Source: Sphagnum compactum (taxonomy: Eukaryota; Bryophyta; Sphagnopsida; Sphagnales). Taken from it: DNA of 64,000 bases. Below the pieces are notes generated by a model, which worked only from the letters and a program-made list of their open reading frames with translations, did no database searches and was not told the DNA's origin. The translations under genes were made by a program, and so were the position numbers. Below are positions 1 to 13,214 of this stretch, piece by piece; positions within the stretch are counted from its first letter, which is position 1; each line of letters opens with the position of its first letter. The stretch is taken from contig OZ234497.1 of NCBI GenBank assembly GCA_965153455.1, forward strand, positions 2,542,001 through 2,606,000, written 5' to 3'.

Positions 1-693
1 TTTGAAACCCTTTATTTTTATGCAAAATCCTTGACATGGAGAACCACCTCGGCTCCTCTTATACAATCTGAGGGAGTGTATTGACTTGCAGAGGAAATGG
101 ACAATGAATCAACATACAAGAGCTCTTGGCAATTGGATGCCATTACGTACATGTTCATGGGCATGAAGTGTAGAGGCATTTGTGCGGGCCAAAATTGCTC
201 GTGCCTTGGCTGCCTTCTCTGGTAAGGGCAGCCTATCAGCTCCAGGCTCCTTCCAATCATGAACATCCTACCAATTACAATATGTTACTTTGCACATCCA
301 ACTAATCCAGAAGCACCTTCAACATGCAATGATCCATCTTACACTTCTCATGTAGAGTTGATATTTACAGAGCAAATCTCCTTGTAACACTGCACATCGT
401 GTCCTTCCTGTGTTTCTCCATCATACATATGGAAAAGTGCACAGGAGCAACGAATTTCAACTGGAATGTCAAGGGTCTGAAAACAAATTCAAGTTCCAAA
501 TCCATACTGATTATTTTCTGATTTATTTACTACATGAGAAGCAACTGATTGTGCTACAAGAGAATATTCACAGAATAAGTCTCTAACTTTATCCAAAACA
601 ATATTATGTGAACTGCAACCCCCATCAAAGCAAAAGCAAAGCAGAATCCTGAAAACACTAAAATGGGCACAATTTCATGCCATGTACAAGTCC
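1..693. other. Downstream of dynamin-like gene; no recognisable exon
   Basis: Minus-strand reading shows no sequence resembling the dynamin GED. An AATAAA hexamer lies on the minus strand at 11-16, so this could be 3' untranslated sequence. It could equally be an intron of a gene continuing past the window edge. Confidence 0.4.
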
Positions 694-3600
694 TCATCCC
701 AAGCTGCCTGGGTTCCCTTTATCCAGGCAATAAACATTGGCTTTGGTCAAGTCAGACATTGGCACCTTGGCACTCCGTTGTTGCTGCAGAGCAATGTCTA
801 CAGCTTTACTGCCTCCAACAAAGTTTGGATGTGATGTGTTGATATAGTCCATCTGCCAAGAATAGACCCATTCACACCATGTCAAACTACCATCCCGGAA
901 GTAGACAAGATAGACAATGGGCAGTAATGACCAGCTGCAGTTCCAGATAATCTTGAGAATTACCATCTACAATTTCATACTACGGATGTCCATGTTGGAC
1001 TGTCTCAGAATTCTAAAATGCTAGGGCCCCATCTGACAATATATGAGGATATGAGAGAGTGATCAGGGCAGTTTACCACTGTAACATCTCAAATTTGTTT
1101 CTCAAGGGGTGCTGGCATGGCAGTGGCATAGTGAGCCAAAGATCCAGTAAGCCATCAGGGGTTAAGCGTACATTACCTCCATTTCAATGAGATGGCTGAT
1201 CATAGTTTCTGCAGGAGCCAAACCCTCCCGCAAGAAACTTGCGACCACTTCCTCAATGCGCCTCCGCAAATGTGGAAAGCGTTCCAGCTCATGTGTTTCA
1301 CACCTGTGTGATATCTGCAAAGTGAAGCATCACCTGACTTATGGGGATTGTCTGATTTAAATTGACTTTTCTTCTGATATCTATCATGTATGTGAGTGTA
1401 GAATCATTACCTATGAATAGAATCCAAGAGTTGCAGATGAGGACATGATTCCACACCAAACATTTCAAGGAGAGATTACCATGTGTGTTTCTTTTTGCAG
1501 AATGTGTTGACACTCTTTTACATGTACTATTCAGAAAAATGTAGGGCTGCAGAGAGGCTCAAGCTTCAACATTACCTTGACAAGCTCATCATAAATAAAA
1601 CGAGCACACTGCAAGCTTGGCTCCAGTAATCGTGCAATCTGGCGGCGCACAAGTAGTTCAAATGGTACCTGTGGTAATACACAGTGGGTGTCAGAAACAG
1701 GCTGGTCATATTGTTGAATCCTTGGCCATCTTTATCCCTACATACCTCCAAGATTAACAATACACAGTTTCCCTATCCCAAAAGCATCCCAAACATGCAC
1801 AACAGAGCACATGAATCTTGGCTCTCATCCTCCTACTCTTCTCTACAAAGTGTGATACAAAAAGTGGCCAAGTATTGAACTGAAAATTTGGTCGACTGAA
1901 TCTTCTGTCACTAAAAGATTTAACATGGAATGAAAGTCCACTGCTGTTACCTACATGGAACACACAGAAAATCCTGTGCAGATAACTTTCTCCAAATTCT
2001 ATAGATAAGTCATGACTAAGCCAGTCCAACTCTCTCAGACTAATAGAAACCACAGTTGTCACCAAGTAAATCTTTGACTACTTAGCAAATGCTGCTTTTC
2101 AGTGAAGAGTACTTTCAAATGAACTTTACCTCTGGAACAAAGAGAGCATTTTTGGGACCAGTTGCATTTTGAATAGCAATCCGAATGTCTTCATCACTCA
2201 ATTCTTCACATGGATCAACCTCCTATGTCACAAGAAAACAGTAACCAAACCTGATTAACAAGGACATATCCTCATACACTAATTTACAGATTGCAGATAG
2301 AACTCCACAATGACACTTTGAAGGTAATCCCAGTCAAACCAAAACAAACAAGACAAGAATAAGAGCAATCATAACCTTGTGAGTGTCACTCAAAAAGTAC
2401 CAGGCCATCAAAGTAACTAGAATCTCTCCTTTTACAGTATACATAAGATTCAGATCCAAATTGTACTGTTCAGTCTAGGTGCAACTACTGAGAAACCTAC
2501 AATCACTACAATTCTCACCATTTCAGATAGAAAATGCACTAGTCACATACAGGATTACAGATCTACACAACATGCCTCATGCTCAGTGATGTGCTCATAA
2601 CATCTCCTCTACAACAACTTCTGTCCAAGAGATAGTAGAAAGTATACCTCCAAGCTCCTAACGAAAATTGCTTGAAAGATGTAATGAATGCGTGCTCCTC
2701 CTGAGAGCTCTGTTGTTGACCATTCTTCATATTTGCCATCAACAATTGATTGAAAACCTGCAGGAAGGCAAATACAATGCCCAGGTAAACCTTGCTGACC
2801 TTACCAAAAACCCAAAATGCTTATAAATTGCAAGAAAGCTTTAACCCAACCTTGTCATGTGATATATCAAAACTTGCAGCTGGATAGCAGTCAACAAAAC
2901 AGCAACCCCATGGTCCCACTTATCCAATGAGAGCAAAGACAAATTTGTTTTTTAGAAATGCTCATTTCTTAGTTTGCCTTCAAGTCCATCACATGCATCA
3001 GCATAGGGGAGATTGTGTCATCAAGGAAACAACTGACTTTGCACCATGCAGATATTTCTCCAACACTGCAACACAGTGGAAAAATGCATTTGTGAAAATG
3101 TTAATGCATGGCTGGCTATAGCTGGGACACAGGATGAAGTCTATTACCATAAGAGTATTTGGTGATGATGTTGAGCAATAATGCCCCTTGGCCTGACTGC
3201 AGCCCCAAACAAGAGAACCACATATCACCTGTCAGAGTCCTACTGTCATCAGCATAAATCTACTTCCTTTATGTGCTCCTCCAAACTCTCTGGTTGCTGT
3301 CAGCTCTTGTGCATCAAACTAGAAAAGACACAAAATTCACCTTGGATTCTGTGAGTTCCCCGTAACTTGCAAGCTCTTTCTGCAAGGTGATCATCTGAGT
3401 GCTGATGCGTGCTTTCAAATCAGGAAGTATGGCCCTTATATGTTGCACCAATATCTGGGCAAGGAGCAGCATCCGAGACATGGTGAATTCATCAGATTAC
3501 AATCAGATGCAGAGAAGGTACAAAACAGAAAGAAGAATCAGCAACATTGCTAAAAGACTACTTACCAAATTCAACTTCTTTGCCAACTGAGGAATTCCAC

Positions 3601-6046
3601 ACCTCTCTGACAGACTGTGATATACCTGCAAAATGCTGGAAAATTAACATTTCCTGATACTAAGAAACACCAAAACTACTGCAACAGCTAATGTCAGAAG
3701 GTCAGTAGCATCTGCCTTGCAATAGAAAATACTTACTAATGGGTAAATAGACAGGGCAGAAAGGGATCACTTACAGGTCGGCTCCGGAAGAAGTTTTCTT
3801 CATAGACAAGAGCTTCACGAATGCTTTTATTTGCAGCAATGTCCTGTAGACATGTCCAGAGCCACATGCAAACACTTAAGAACCTAAAATATTTCTACAA
3901 CACAACAAACACAATTGCTGGCCTCAAGACTACATCAGATAATCCATATTGGTCCCCACAAAGACATAAACCTGTTTCAAGAATGCTTCAATGCTTTGGG
4001 ATGCCTGTATGTTAAGCTTGCATGCCAAGTGGAAAGGTCTAATTAACACCAGCAAAAGTAGATAACACATATCCATTTCCATACAGCCTAAAATACCTTC
4101 AAAGTTGTTGAATGCAACAGTTAATCTTAATTAAAAAAATAGTGAGAAGCTGTCCCCTTACCTCCTGACTTCGGTTAATGACACCAACATAGCCAAGGCG
4201 CAGAGGAACCACATTCCCTAATAAAAAGTTGCGAGCATCTGTTCCCCTATCCATAATATCCAACTGCACAGCCCAAAACCCCAACTTGAAGCAATGCTTT
4301 TCCCTTGAGGACCTTTGCAAAGTAACAATATAGACGCAAACCACATAGTACAAAAAACAGTAGGGGTTGGTTTGCAGGTGTTTCAGAGACTGAACTCAAA
4401 CTGATGGGCATGAAGACAAATACATAAAGCTCTAGAAAACTTGGGGTAATGAAAGTATACCTTGGTAATAACACCAATTGTTCGAGACCCTGCAGCACAC
4501 AAGTTTCCATAACAGCCTCAGATACCATGGATAAATGGTCAATGACACCTTATCTTTCCAAGGCTGCTATTCAGACATAATGACTGAGCTGACAATATCA
4601 TGGAGGAGACTAACCATCAGGGTCAGCAATTCGAGCCATCTGCAAAGCATCTGAGTTGGCTAAATCAGCATTTGCAGGTGAGACTGCCAAGATGATACAG
4701 GTCTCATGCTTAATGTAGGAGAGAATCATGGTTCGCACTCGCGCCTCTATGTCTGATGGTTGGTCACCAACAGGCACCTTTGTTATACCAGGCAGATCCA
4801 CCATTGTTATGTTCAACACATGTGGAGAGAATATCTTCAGCCGAAGCTGCTTTTCTGAGATACCCTTGTTGTTCCCCAGTTCTCGGTCTGTCTCCAACTG
4901 CAGCCAAGAAAGGAGAACTTTTTCAAACTCCTTCAACAACAACAATGACAACCAGCTGTTTTGAGTGCCTTGTGAACCATATAGAACAGCAATTAATGTA
5001 GTGACCTTGCCCCCCATCCAGAACAAATGAAATGATCAGCCAGTGACCCAACAACAATGTTTTTTCTGTATTACTGACATCTAATTGATGGAGAAGTAAA
5101 CATTCAACACCAATAAACTCCCACCTGGATCTCTTTGCGAATTGTGGAGAAGTCTGAGAAACGACGGCCAGGAAAATGTAGAAACTCTCCCCATTCAATT
5201 GGCTCACTGCGGTCATCAGGCTTGCGCACAGTCTGCACAAGCTGCAAGACCAGAGGCCGTCGTGTGCAGATATCCTGACCTCGTGGTAAGAAGTCACGGC
5301 CAACAAGTGCCTCCAACACACTTGATTTTCCACTGCTTTGACTGCCTACAACTGCAACCTGCAAAAGAGAAAAACAATCTGCTATCCCTTAGCATCTCCT
5401 TACAACCAATCCTTTCATACATCAATTCTTGCGAATGTCATCCAAAAACATGCAACATAATCTCAAACTGAAACTGTTTTGTCAAACCCAATGTGGCACA
5501 GATCTGCTCAATCACAATGCATGAAACCTGATCACCTTGCTCATTCTTGAGGTTTCACTAGAGAAAGCTCAAGAATGTAAAACAATGTTTGACATGAGCT
5601 TGTGAGAAAAACAACCTCAAGACTTGCTAAGACAAAAGCTCCGCAGAATATACATAGTGACCCTGTGCCCCACCATGACCTAATTTTTCCACTGTCTTGC
5701 AATACAGGAGGACACTCAAGGCACCACAATTTGAGCACACAAAAAAAGGAATGACATCGCTGAAAGAAGCAATCTTGTGAACTTGCAGTCTTTCCGTGCA
5801 AGTAAGGATCTCAGGCTACTTATTCTCAGGAAGATTCATCATCTTACAAAATGGAGACCTTACCTGAGGCAAGTCAATCGTGGATGCGCTTCCCAGTTGT
5901 GAGAATATGTCCTGAAGCTTGTTTACTAGAGGGATTACTGACTGCCCCAGGAATGGAGAGGAAACCGAAGCAGGCAAGGGAGGTACAGCAGCAGCAGCAG
6001 CTGGTGATCCAGATGCGCCTGATGCTTGAGGTGAAGGTTGAGCCAT
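694..6046 (-). CDS. Dynamin-related GTPase, DRP3-like, apparently lacking the GED
   Basis: DRP3-type dynamins are large GTPases that assemble on mitochondria and peroxisomes and drive their fission. I place fourteen exons, in transcript order: 6046-5864, 5358-5125, 4897-4615, 4489-4461, 4263-4162, 3843-3775, 3625-3566, 3454-3341, 3196-3148, 2757-2648, 2222-2130, 1668-1576, 1314-1177 and 852-694. All join in frame with GT-AG borders and give 571 residues. Visible motifs are the P-loop GSQSSGKS (66-73), DLPG (173-176) and TKLD (242-245), followed by the middle-domain run ending [14 protein letters not shown]. The N-terminus is Ala/Pro-rich, partly from a CAG-type repeat. Family members run to about 780-810 residues; here the last exon reaches TGA without the variable region or GTPase effector domain. 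Either a splice inside the last exon leads to exons beyond the left edge, or the gene is truncated. Family call is firm; the 3' end is not. Confidence 0.9.
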
Positions 6047-6553
6047 AGTGATGATGATGGCCTTTTTATCCCCTCGACTAAACTTCTTCCTTTAGCACTT
6101 GCGAGACTAACCTCTCTTTCTTCGCAATTGGAAACCAGATATATCTTCCGAAACTCGTTGCCTCTGCCTCACAGCTCCAATTCCGTATTCTTCAGTTTCC
6201 AGATCCACATCTGTGCACACAGAGTGCTCTTCGCTGGACATGAGCCCGCCATCCTACACATAAAACAAGGAAAGAAGAGGATCCGAGATCCACGATGAGC
6301 TAGATCCTAGAACTTGCGCAAAGTGGAGCACAAACGCCGCCGCCGATTTCTTTTGCTCCAATTTCTCACAACCAGATACCCGTTCGCAGTCAGACTCTTC
6401 TCCTAAGCATCCGCTTGCTCCCCTGAAGCCCGAGCACCGAAACACGCCAAAAAAACAAAAGAAAGAAAGAAAAAACAAAAAAAGCTACGGCCAGGAAGCT
6501 GGCAACGAAGTGTACTCCGCAAGCAAAGCAGATCGAGAAGGCATGGAAGGCAG

Positions 6554-6591
<38 letters not shown>

Positions 6592-7152
6592 CTGCGAAAG
6601 AACAAAGGACGTGTCGTCGCGCTGTCGACAAGAGAGAGAGAGCGAGAGGGTTACGGAAAATCGAGGAAGACGAAGTTCCCAAACGGGGAACTCTGAGAAC
6701 GACGACGTGTCGCGCTGTAAAAAAAGCGACGAGAGATAGAGAGAAAGGGTTACCTATTGCGAGCAAGACGAAGTTCCCAAACGGGAACGCTGAGAGCGAC
6801 GGCCTCCGCACCCCACCACCCGCGAGAAGCTGGAGGTTTTGGCGGAATTGTCTCGGGAGAAGGAAGATCTTCCCGAAGCATCAGTACCTACCCGAGATTC
6901 TTCAGCGGATTGCTGCAAATGCCGATGAAAATTATGACCATCTGACAACTCCTGGGTGTCGAATTCCATTACAACATTGTGTATCCAATCTTTGAGGATT
7001 TGTGGGTGTATCTTTGGAGCGATCTAGGGTTTTGTTCCTCGACTTTGCTCCAGAGTAGAGAGGTCTTCCTCTGCCGCTTCTGGACTTCCCCACAAAGTAC
7101 TGTGTTTTTTGGATTTGAGGGAGAGAGAGAGAGAGAGAGGAGTAGTCCATAC
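6047..7152. promoter_or_regulatory. Shared upstream region of divergent dynamin and CDC123 genes
   Basis: The two start codons face away from each other across about 1.1 kb. The segment is rich in CT/GA microsatellites and purine runs typical of plant 5' leaders, and holds no convincing gene. It probably contains both promoters and both 5' UTRs. No TATA box was assigned. Confidence 0.5.
6558..6588. repeat. (TC)n microsatellite
   Basis: An uninterrupted TC dinucleotide run of 31 bases, in the upstream region shared by the divergent genes. Related GAGA runs occur at 6632-6650 and 7122-7140. Confidence 0.95.
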
Positions 7153-8753
7153 ATGGTAATGAAGGAAGAGGATGTGAGGCGGTGTGAGATTCAGGCATGG
7201 TATCCTGCCTTTCGTCGGCACTCGCTGCGAACCCTAATCCTGCCATTGCCCGAGGAGTTCATCTCCTTCCTCATGCGAGACGATGGTCTCTATCTCCCAA
7301 AAGACAGTCTTGCTATTCCCACTCGCACTCAGGTACCCTACCCCACGCATACTCTTGTCCTCTGTCTCTGTCTCTTGCTCTTCGTTTTCTGGTTGGCATT
7401 ATAGGTGTTAGCATCAGTGGTTTTGTCCGGCATTCCCTGCATTTCATGATGCAGGACAGAGCGTGAACTGGACTGATAGTGGGGACTTGCAAGCAAGCCG
7501 CGTGGATTGAAACATTTTTAGGAAGAACTTCAACTTACACAGAAGAGATTTGACAAGCTTTCACTGTGGGGTTTATTCTGCAGCAGTTGCTTGTGTTGCC
7601 ATTTTTGCAAGGGAAAATTCAGAGAGACCTTTGGAAATGGGGGGAAGACTGAGAGAAGACAGAGAATTTGCAGAGGGATTATTTGAAGCCAATTGCTAGC
7701 GAAGATTGAAAGTGGTGATTTTTTTCCACACAGGTGCAGAATCCACAGCTTCAAGCAGAGGATTATGTGCATTGGGATGAAGAAGATGATGAAGGTGATG
7801 AACCGGAAGTGCCATCATTCCCTGATCTGGCCAAACAGGTGCAGACCATGATACAGAGCTTGGGAGGTGCAGTGTTTCCAAAGCTGAATTGGAGCGCTCC
7901 CAAGGACACAGCATGGATCAGCTCTTCTGGTAGCTTGAAATGCCAGAATTTTGAAGAGATTTCTCTGCTTCTTAAGGCATCTGATAATTTGATCAACGAC
8001 CTCTGCCATGCTTTTGATTCTTGCGCTGACAAAAGTAGAGAAAGGCCTGCACAGTTTGTTCTAGCACTTCGGAAATGGTATGATCTGAGGCCAGAGATGG
8101 AATTCCGAGGGTTTGTGCGAGGGAAACTTCTGGTTGGCATTTGCCAACGAGAGGTGACTGGGTTTTATGCAACTTTGGTAGGGAGAGAGGATGAATTGGA
8201 GGACATCATAGCTAGTTTCTTTGATGTGAACGTGAGGGAAGTGTTTGGGGGTGAAGACTACACTTTTGATGTCTATTTGACAAAGGACCTCAGAGTGAAG
8301 TTATTGGACTTCAATCCATGGGGAGGCTCAACCCTCCCACTTCTGTTTTCATGGGATGAACTTGAACACAATTATGCAAAGGTCTTGGGGAGGTTAAATG
8401 GAGATGGATTGTCAGATGATGATTTGTGTCTGGAGGTAGGGAGGAGGATGAATCTTTTGGAGTCAGGCAAAGAAGAGCAAACAGTAGTTGAAGAAATAGT
8501 TGTAGAATCCACAGATTTGGATCCTGTACATGGTTCTAATGGGATGACAATAAATGCACAGAGAAGAGAGGTAAGCCAAAGGGTGGAGTTCCGAGTGGTG
8601 AAGAGTGAAGGATTGGTGCAGCCAGGATTGAGAGTGGGTACTGGAGTGCCCATTGATTTTGTAAACCAAGGGGCATGGGAAGACATCATAAAGAGGGAAG
8701 CAGAGAAGGAGGCCCGAGAACAAGAGAAGGAGAGAGCAGCTGGAGGGGGTTGA
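7153..8753 (+). CDS. CDC123: CDC123 (D123) family, eIF2 assembly chaperone
   Basis: CDC123 is an ATP-grasp-fold chaperone that joins eIF2 gamma to eIF2 alpha so that active eIF2 forms in the cytosol. Two exons, 7153-7332 and 7734-8753, join in frame (CAG before GT at 7333; CAG acceptor at 7731-7733) to give 399 residues. The N-terminus has the family signature of a Trp-Tyr-Pro motif followed by ILPLPEEF. An acidic stretch comes next, then the hallmark GGAVFPKLNWSAPKD. LRKWYDLRPEMEFRGFV and the metal/ATP-site block KLLDFNPWGG follow. The C-terminal part carries the usual conserved GVPIDFVN segment before a charged tail. The start chosen is the first of two in-frame ATGs; the second, two codons on, is equally plausible. 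It is longer than animal members, mainly through low-complexity inserts near the C-terminus. Confidence 0.94.
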
Positions 8754-11048
8754 AAGGTGGGGGTGTTGCATACCACATCAGAAGAAAACCCAGTTATTTC
8801 TGCTTGCAAGAGTTGCCCATCAGCAATAGTCGCCAGAATCACAATGTAAAGTTGCACCATCCATAAAGACTCAATTGTAAAGGCTTGTTATAGAGGAAGC
8901 CCAGTGGAAGTGGCAGGCAGCACATTGCACAATCCACTGTTCCATGACCTCATGATCAATTTTGCTCAAGTGAATGAGAAGTTTGCAATTAATTGCACAT
9001 CTTTGATTATTGTCATGAAGATCAGATAGACCTTAATACTTGCTTGCTTTGTGTGTTCTTTCTTTCTTTCTTTTCTTTCTTCACTCTGACCATTTGCCAG
9101 ACATAGATCCCTCTCAATTGCTTGCATCTTTGTTTAAGCATTGGATTGACAACTGATTTGCATAGCTCCATCACTATCAATGCCTATCAGGAAATTGATA
9201 CCAGGGTTATGACCAGTAATTATTTTGCAGAACCTGATCATGTCTGAACTTTGAAGTTGCATCTCTGCTCCATAGACTCTCCTTGTTAAATTATTGCAGT
9301 TTCTGGCTGTCTTTTGTTAGAATGAAGCTGTTGGATAGGGTGGTGCTTTTGATCATTTCACTTGGGCTTACAGAAGCTTTTCTCTTCTCCAGATATGAAT
9401 AGCTCTTGAGGTTTGGAGAATTGAGCAAGTCTGATAATTTGATGCTCCATTTTCCCTCACTTTGCAAACAGAGGCACCCACCCTATTTCAGAATCCAATA
9501 AACCGATTTGGAATATAAACACCCGTTTAAAATACACTTGGAAATTATTGGACAAAATCCACAATATCTTTTGTGATGATGGATTAAAACTAAGCCATTG
9601 ATGACTAAAACTTAACTTGATGCTTGGGGAACGGGGTACATACTTGTAGATATAGAGAAGGTAACAAGCAACAACTCAATTGCATTTGTAGGCGGTTGAT
9701 GCAAGATAATGAATATAAAAGTACCAAATTAGTTCTCAACCATCCAGCAGGAAGTGATGAACAGGAGAGCAACTAAAGCAAAAAAATTTGTACTTAGTTA
9801 CATTGTACATCATAATGTTACCTCAATAACCGTATTGTCAAAGGCATTTCCTTGCATGTGCTATGCAAGGAAAATATTGTAAATATTATGTGTTAGATGT
9901 TGTTTTTTACCTGTATTTGCTTTTGATTACATGACTAGAATTTGTAAATTTCTCCTTTGTTTTGGTCACTAGGCTATTTGTTCCTCCAAGATGTCAAGAA
10001 GTTTTCTCACCATCCAAACTACTATGAAGCTACTTTTGTAACTACAAGCTTTTTCAAATCCCATGAATAGCACTTGTGCATGCTTAAAATCTCTAGTGTT
10101 GATTTTTTTTTCAATTTCATGCTAGCTTGGTACTAGTATTGGATCTTCTTTCAAATTTTCACACCAACTTGGTCTCAGTATGAATGAGGGTCCAAGACTA
10201 CTACCTATTTGGCTAATATGAGGTCGGTAGGTACATGGTATTAAGATTGGTACAACTCTAGTATGAAGTTGGTATTACATCATGTCCCTACCAGGTAGGT
10301 ATTGCTACAAGGTTAGTATGACCTTATGTTCATACTAGGCAAGTGTTGGTACGAGCATCTTGTATCACACAAGTCATATGAGTCTAGTCATTACTTTGAA
10401 ACAACGATTAATATCAATGTATATATTAAGGTTCTAACCAGGGAGTTGCCAAATATTACTCCAAATGTAGGAACAAGACTTCCTTTGTGATGTGATCTAT
10501 ATAGGTTTCAGGATCCAACAAGGAACTTGAATAAAATTCATTTGGAACCAAATGAATAAAGTTTCATATTTGGAAGTTGTTAAAAGTTTCCACCAAATAT
10601 GGGGCACAATGATTTTGTTGGTTAATCAATAACCTATATCATTTGAGAATGTCAATATGGTTTTTGAGGTTTTGTCTAGAGTGTTAGGGATTTATGAACA
10701 ATTGTTTATGGATTAGGATTTGAAAAAATGCCTACATTGTCATGAATTTTTTATAACTTGAACTCATGTTTGACTTGTTTGATTTATTTGCAAATGAAGA
10801 AGAGGATGCTTCTCATTGTATTTTGTTGGCACCTTGAAAATAAGGGCAACAAAAACAATTCAACCAACTCTAATAGCTAAAGTGAAGAAATCATCCCCAA
10901 GTTAAGACGTGATCTAATAGAACTTTGATTTAGTAGTGAGTTGTTGTTTATTTCTCTTGTCCATCTAGAATAAGCTAATTCCTACTACCATGTCCACCTC
11001 CTCTTCTTTTGACATTCAAGAAGCAAAAGGGTGCACTATTAAAAATTT
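8754..11048. other. Intergenic sequence, no gene seen
   Basis: The first few hundred bases are presumably the CDC123 3' UTR. The rest is AT-rich and full of stops in all frames. Around 10,200-10,350 there is loose repetition of a GGTA-containing word (variants of 'aggtaggta' and 'ttggtac'), similar in style to the arms of the foldback further on. Confidence 0.5.
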
Positions 11049-12477
11049 AGGTGCAGCTCACTAATCCTCATTCAATGGACTAATGAATTCATTGCATCCC
11101 CATTGGATCATGTTCACTAGGATTAATGAATTCATTCAAAATTTAATGGAATCACTTGGCATATAGGGACGCATTTTGTTGCAGTGGTGGAGGAAGTTTG
11201 TGATTAGGTGAAAAAAGTATTGGATAATACCTTTAATCATTATGACTTGAATCAAGCAAGCCTGAAAGTTTGTGTTATGTTCCTTTACCAATCCAAATAG
11301 CAAATGACTTGTTCATTGAGGTTCTTGTATCTTTAGTGATTGAGAAAGATGATGGTGAAGATGGAGATTTCACCTACCTAAATGGCGCTCACACATTTGT
11401 GATTCTTGATAATTCCATCAACACTATCCATGGCCTACTCCAAGTAACTCAAAAAACCCATAAAGGTAATTTGTATGACCATGTGTGTAGTCTAAAAAAA
11501 ATAAATTACAAGTTGGTTTTCAACTATTTCTTTTCGAGTGTCTTTTAGCCTTGGTTTAAAGTCTTATGGTATTTTTTGTTTCAAGTTACTTATTTTTACA
11601 ATCCAAGTTCTTCTAAAGTTATGGGTTATAGTCCAATTCTACTTAACAAGACAATAGTGATTACTATCCTCCCAACTATGTAATAATCTTGCTACCTTGA
11701 TCAAAAGATTGTATGGCTTTGTAGGAGTAGCAAGTTGATTTCACAAAGGGCTACATGATCATTCTTGAAGGTTTATCTTGTTATACATGTGGCACATGGA
11801 TGTTTTATCACAGAAAATGGGATCAACATGATTAGTGTATTTGTGTTATAGGCAAATGGGCAAAAGATAGCAAATGTGAATATGAAAAAAGATATTGCAT
11901 TTGCTTGTATACTAAAGTTGAACATCTTTTATGAATTACAATTTTGACAAAAGGCTTTATAAATAATTACATGTTACAACTTCCATATAGATTTGTGGGT
12001 AGGGGTCACTTGCAGCTTTAATTCCCCACAAGTGGCAAATAATGCTTTCATTTATGCCCGTACCTTCAAACACATCACAACACTAGTTCACCCACTACCA
12101 TCATGTCAATAGCCCAAATGGAAAAACATTAAGTCCTAGTGATACAAGATGACATTGTTGTAAAACCTACATTCCACCTTAGTACTCAACTTGTTCAAGG
12201 TCGTCAAATACCATGGATCCCACATGTTCCACTACCTTCCATTGAAAAAACACAAGAACAATACAAAGGATTAATATATAGTAATAAGGTCGGACTTCAC
12301 ATTAAATGTTACACAATGAAATTTATCACCAACTGCAAATCACTACAACAAAAGGTGTCCCTATACGTCAAGTGATTTTACTAGATTTTGAGTGAATTCA
12401 TTGGTTGTAATGAACAGGGACCAATGAAGAAGCAGTGAATTCATTGGTCTAGTGAACGGGGACTAGTGAACTGCACC
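11049..12477. mobile_element. 1.4-kb non-autonomous element with ~137-bp inverted ends
   Basis: The arms 11,049-11,185 and 12,341-12,477 are imperfect inverted copies. The outer ends read GGTGCAG(C/T)TCACTA on each strand, both carry repeated AATGAATTCA words, and both contain a matching TATAGGGAC block. The inner tips read CACTACAACAAAA at 12,341 and its near complement at 11,174-11,185, resembling CACTA-type transposon tips but pointing outward. The interior has no transposase; two short open frames (11,270-11,548 and 12,139-12,375) resemble nothing I know. I could not identify a target-site duplication, so the superfamily is unassigned. Confidence 0.65.
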
Positions 12478-13059
12478 CACATTTTGTGCCAAAGGTTTGG
12501 CGATTGAATCCATTTTTGATCAACATGCATCTAGGGGGTAATTTTAATGATAATTTCTTGTGACTGTCTTAACAAATGAAATCAGCACATCAAAATAGAT
12601 GTTGATATGATGATTAACATAAAATGGGCGCATCATGTCCATTATGATAACCTTGCCTCTAACAATGACTATAATAGAAGTATGGTTTATTTACACTCTT
12701 TTAGCTATTGGCCACCTAATCTATTAGTGGTAACCGATTAATATTCTTTTTAGTTACTAATACTAGGATCATTGACTTCCTCCTTCTTCATTGCCCTTGA
12801 TACGCCAACCTTTTTTAAACATATGATTCATAATTGCACATATAGGTTTGACAAAATAGATGAAGGATTATTGCTAAGGACCTTCCCTATCCCCAACATT
12901 ATTCTTTTTCATAATCCTCTACCTTGATTCATATGGGGCATGTTAGGATTATGAGAACCACCGGTTCTTCAAGGGGTTTTCAAATAATTAAAATTGGTGG
13001 TACTTTGATTTCTGATAATTGCATAAAAATTACCTACCTACCTAGTTGGGAGTTGGAAT
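12478..13059. other. AT-rich spacer, nothing recognised
   Basis: Short stop-rich sequence between the small inverted-repeat element and the foldback arm. No gene, RNA or structured repeat was seen. Confidence 0.4.
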
Positions 13060-13214
13060 GAACTAGGGCAAAAGTAGCATCTAGGAGAAAGAGCTTGAAA
13101 CGAAAGGGCAGAAGTGGGAGCCAAAAGTGAGAGGGCAAAACGGGAGCTTGAAAGTAAGCTCCTTCCTTTCTTTTGGTTTTTTTGGTTGTTTTCTTGTGTG
13201 TTTTGTTTCCTTTA

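Noticed and set aside
6510-6995. 161-codon plus-strand frame upstream of CDC123
   Set aside because: It runs through the (TC)n microsatellite and is dominated by Ser/Leu and Arg repeats; it overlaps the dynamin leader and has no family resemblance.
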